A stretch of 64,000 nt of DNA from Sipunculus nudus (lineage: Eukaryota; Annelida; Sipuncula; Golfingiida; Sipunculidae), in the NCBI GenBank assembly GCA_026874595.1, contig CM049306.1, positions 106,095,142-106,159,141 on the forward strand. The letters run 5' to 3'. This document shows, in pieces, positions 60,419-64,000 of the stretch; the first letter of the stretch is position 1; each line of letters begins with the position of its first letter. The notes below the pieces were generated by a model. It searched no databases. It saw only the letters and a program-made list of their open reading frames with translations, and had not been told where the DNA came from. Both the position numbers and the translations under genes were made by a program.

Positions 60419-63041
60419 AGCTCAGCTGACTATAAGTCGTCTGAGCTATAGTCGTGGTCCATTGTCCGTCGTCCGTCCGTCTGTCCGTCCGTCCGTCCGT
60501 CAGTCCGTCCGTCCGTAGATGTGGCACGTTTTGAAACTGTAAGACCTAGGAATCCAAAATTCGGCATAATGTTAGATGTCCCCAAGATCTCCTACCAAGC
60601 CGAAAACTGGGTCTTTTCGACTTCGTTCCTTTGAGAAATTAAGGAAAACCTCAATTTTTTATTAAAAACCTATTTTCACACTTCAGGACTGCCTAATATC
60701 AAAACAACTCATCTGTTTTTCCTCATATTTACCATAAATATTCCTCTATATAGTTCCTATGTACATTCAAGAAAATATGTCTGTATTATATAATTTAAAA
60801 AAGTTATGGACCCAAACATAATGCATTTTGTAAAAAATCAGGAAAGATATTTGATCACTAAACACAAAACATGTTAAAGCTATGGACCTTTTTTCCAGTA
60901 ATATAACTTTAATTAATCAAAATTAAATTGTATACCCAAAATTAGATGAAAATCTTTTAAATTTTTTAAAATATTAATAAAAATAAAAAATTGGTACCTT
61001 AAATTTTGCCCAACTTTGACCATGGCACGTTTTTTTCCTGTAAGTACTGTGGATTTAATTTTCACAGCATGTTTTTGTTAGCTTTTCAACTGTTAACAGC
61101 AAAAATTTGAAACCAGTTGATCAAAAACTGTAGATTTTATTCAAGTTTTCAAGCACCATGTAACATATTGTTTACATCAAGCTAGTGTTATGCAGTTTGC
61201 AAGAGCTCAGCTCCCCAGCTTCAGCTCTTAGTTCCTTAAATTCGGTACAGTTAGATGTCTCCAAAATCCCCTACCATGCCAAGAATTTGGTCACTAGGAC
61301 TTAATACCTTCAAGATATTAATGAAAAACTTCATTTTTCCATTAAAAACCCATTGTTACACTTCAAGACTGCCTAATATCAAAACTACTGATGTGACTTT
61401 AATCATAATAATGTACATATTTTTTATTCTCTATGCACATGCCAGAATGATGTCAGTATTGGGTAATTGTTTTAAGTTATGGGCCCAAACATAATGCACT
61501 TCGTAAAAAATCAAGAAATATATTTACTCCCTTAACAAGGGGATTGCTGAAGCTAGAGATTTTTTGTCAGGGATGTAACATTATTTAATCAAGATTCAAT
61601 TGAATACCCAAAATTAGTTATAAATTTTTCAAATTTTATAAGTAATTAGTATACATGTAAAATTAGTAACTTAAATTTTGCCCAACTTTGACCATGGCAC
61701 GTTTTTTTCCTGTGAGCACTGTTGATATAATTTTCATATCATGCACACATAAGGATTTCAGCTTTTAAGTTTAGAAAGCTGAATGAAATTGGCCAAAAAT
61801 TGTAGCTTTTTTTAATGTTTTTATGAGACCCTGTCAGACTTTGGCTCTCTCCAGCCCCTCTTGAGTCACCTGTATGTTGACCTTGTTGAACTTTCAGCAA
61901 ATTATGCACGCTTGAGGCGAGGCATACACAGGAATCCAGGCAGCTTATGACCAGCCACAGTTGATCCAGGTGTTCAACCCAACTCATCTAGTAGTTTTAA
62001 CCAACTACATAACAATAAACAATAAATTAATAAATTTTTATCGGTTTTTAATAAAAAATTAAAGAAAAATAGAAAAGAAATTTGTTAGTTTATAATAACA
62101 GGAAATTAACTTGCAGTTACTGATGATATAAGAATCTTGTATTGATGGATAGAATGTCACGTATTCCAAATAACACCATGCAGTCACCTATGGTATTTTT
62201 CAGTTCAATTTTAATGATAAAGAAGTAAATCATATCATTCATTACTAATCATTAGGGATCATATGAAGGAAATTAATGATAGACAAAGATGCAGTTGATA
62301 ATATTAATCTTGATTCCTACTGTGTCTAGTGTGTACATTGATGTGAAATTAGTCCAAAATGAATTTATTACAGTTATTTTTTAATATAAATAAAAGCCAT
62401 AAAACCAGGTACTTATGATCATTATTTAAATGTGTGAATTTTGTATATTCTGGATTCTCAACATCATTGTTTGGTGAAAACTGAATAAACACCAGACATG
62501 GTGCGAATACTTTGTAATTGTATTTAAATACGAATATGATTATGTACTCCATTATAAAATTTCTTGCATAAAGAATAGGAATTCAGGTAAAAATGAAAGT
62601 ATATGAATACCAGTGCAAATACTTTCAAAATGTATTCATGAATGCATTCATGAATATATTCTTTAATATTATTTTAATAATCATTTCAGGTATATATTTT
62701 AAAAAATCATATGATTCTCTTATTATTTTAATAAAAAATATATTTGGGACAATATTTGTAATTTTTTTTAATTAATAGTTAAACCCTTATTTTATATATT
62801 CTTCTTATAAGTTATATGGCCAAGTCAAAATCTGTGTGACATTAGTACTCCATTTGTTAATAAAATAAATGAAATCAATCCTCTTCCCTGTCTCCAAAGG
62901 TACTATCAAAATCATACATAAGCTAAACAACAACAACTCATAATACAGCTTATATTTATTACCACACAAAACCAGCATGTCTAAATCATATTTTTTTATC
63001 ATATATAACAGCTGAGCGTCGTGACCCATAGGTCCCTTGTT
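60419..63041 (+). mobile_element. RepA, long copy 2 (2.62 kb)
   Basis: Same start hairpin, GTCC run, two internal modules and end (CAGCTGAGCGTCGTGACCCA, TAGGTCC, CTTGTT) as 47287-49938, with a low level of substitutions and small indels along the whole length. The flanks are unrelated, so the shared ends define the element. Confidence 0.8.
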
Positions 63042-64000
63042 AACATGTAAGTTTTTCTCTTTAACCATATTTTCATCTTGTTTTTGTATGTTTACTCTTT
63101 GGTTATGGTTATGGTAGTATGAGGAGTGTATACCTGTGAGGTTCAGGTGATCATTGATAACTCTTACCTGTAAGCCTCATGCTATTCATCAGGGGCCTGT
63201 GTTTATGTACTAGAGCTGATATATAATGCAGGCTGTAATGATACTGTTGGGGCTTCATGGCAGCAGGGCACTCCTCTCTCACCAAGTAACCTGCTTCAGT
63301 AAGTCCCATGGGCCAAATCAGGCCAAGCAAGGAAGGAAAATGTTAAACAGGTGAAAATATATAGTCATCTTGCAGCTGAATATCAGGATATATGCCAAGG
63401 TAAACCATCAAAATTTTGTGGAACAGCCCTTTCATAATGCTGGCTGGTGTTGGCCGGTTTAAAAAAAACAGATGGCAAGATGCTTACTATTGATTTGTTT
63501 CTGTCCTGCTTGACTAGCCCACTAATATACATATGCCAGGGCTTGGATATACATACCAGGCTGATGGTTATCTCTGGCTTGGTTTTCCATATGTATCAGG
63601 TCTCTGCCGTTAAATATTAATAATAAAAAATTCCATTCAGCGGTTCAGGCTGACCAGGTCTTTCCTTAGGTTTATGGATCAATTTCAGAAGTAGGGCTTG
63701 TAGTGTAACGTACAGTTCTCCATCTACTTATAAATATTGTTTTCTTAAGGGTATAAATTCAAAATCTACAATTACAGAGGTTTCACTGCCAACATTGATT
63801 AATAATTGAATTAGGCAGCATTTCCACAAGTATTGTATAATGATTGTGAGGTGAACCTTTCCATTGATACATTCCTGTGGTGATGAAACATGCTTTCTGG
63901 TATAAAAACAGTGACCTTTGCACATAGAATGAGCTGTAGATGCCCAATAGTATGAATATTCATTACCCTAGAAAAAGATGGGGCATCACAGTCAGTGCAA
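63042..64000. other. no supported gene
   Basis: AT-rich DNA without clear repeats or frames of note. The minus-strand frame 63728-63925 has no domain. Confidence 0.5.

Overview
This window is eukaryotic, intron- and repeat-dominated DNA: mostly AT-rich, without operon structure or long intact genes, and full of animal-type transposons. The DIRS and Ty3-like retroelements, hAT and pogo-like DNA elements, Helitron-like elements and tandem-repeat-bearing interspersed elements suggest a marine invertebrate. A mollusc or other lophotrochozoan is my guess; the sequence alone does not settle the species.

RepA, RepB and RepC are local labels for three interspersed repeat families built alike. Each carries a 5' hairpin whose arm recurs inverted near the 3' end, usually a GTCC or CCG run, and internal tandem units. 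Those units often contain the palindrome GGTGGCGCCACC. RepA starts AGCTCAGCTGAC and ends with a TGACCCATGGGTCA-type hairpin plus CTTGTT. RepB has GTATCCGCC arms, a 3' hairpin and a CTAG terminus followed by T, as in Helitrons. RepC has GTATCGC-AGACAA arms.

Layout. 0.7-4.5 kb: a RepA array (minus), a RepB 3' part and a RepC fragment. 4.5-4.9 kb: a decayed non-LTR retrotransposon fragment (minus). 5.5-12.6 kb: a RepA copy split by a 5.1-kb DIRS element with inverted termini, internal complementary region, and broken Gag, RT/RNase H and tyrosine-recombinase regions. 15.6-16.7 kb: a RepC array split by a small LTR-like element whose terminal repeats contain a tRNA-like module. 20.9-21.2 kb: a possible promoter. 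23.3-26.9 kb: a pol-deleted Ty3-like LTR element (minus) with a tRNA-Pro primer site, its upstream LTR cut by a hAT-like end. 30.06-31.7 kb: a non-autonomous hAT element with a perfect 8-bp target duplication and a pogo-like MITE nested inside.

32.6-32.85 kb holds the best host-gene signal: two tandemly duplicated signal-peptide exons, both phase 1 and both followed by GTGAG donors. Then come a minisatellite (33.4-33.85 kb), a MITE (36.0 kb), a short RepA (38.0 kb), a complete RepB/Helitron candidate with a 280-bp array (39.7-41.5 kb) and long non-coding stretches. 46.6-52.06 kb is a nested block: 300-365-bp inverted repeats enclose a 2.65-kb RepA copy and a 1.4-kb pogo-like element. A RepC element lies at 55.96-57.37 kb, and a second, nearly identical 2.6-kb RepA at 60.4-63.0 kb.

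Apart from the two signal exons, no confident host coding sequence is visible; the window may lie largely in introns or intergenic DNA.
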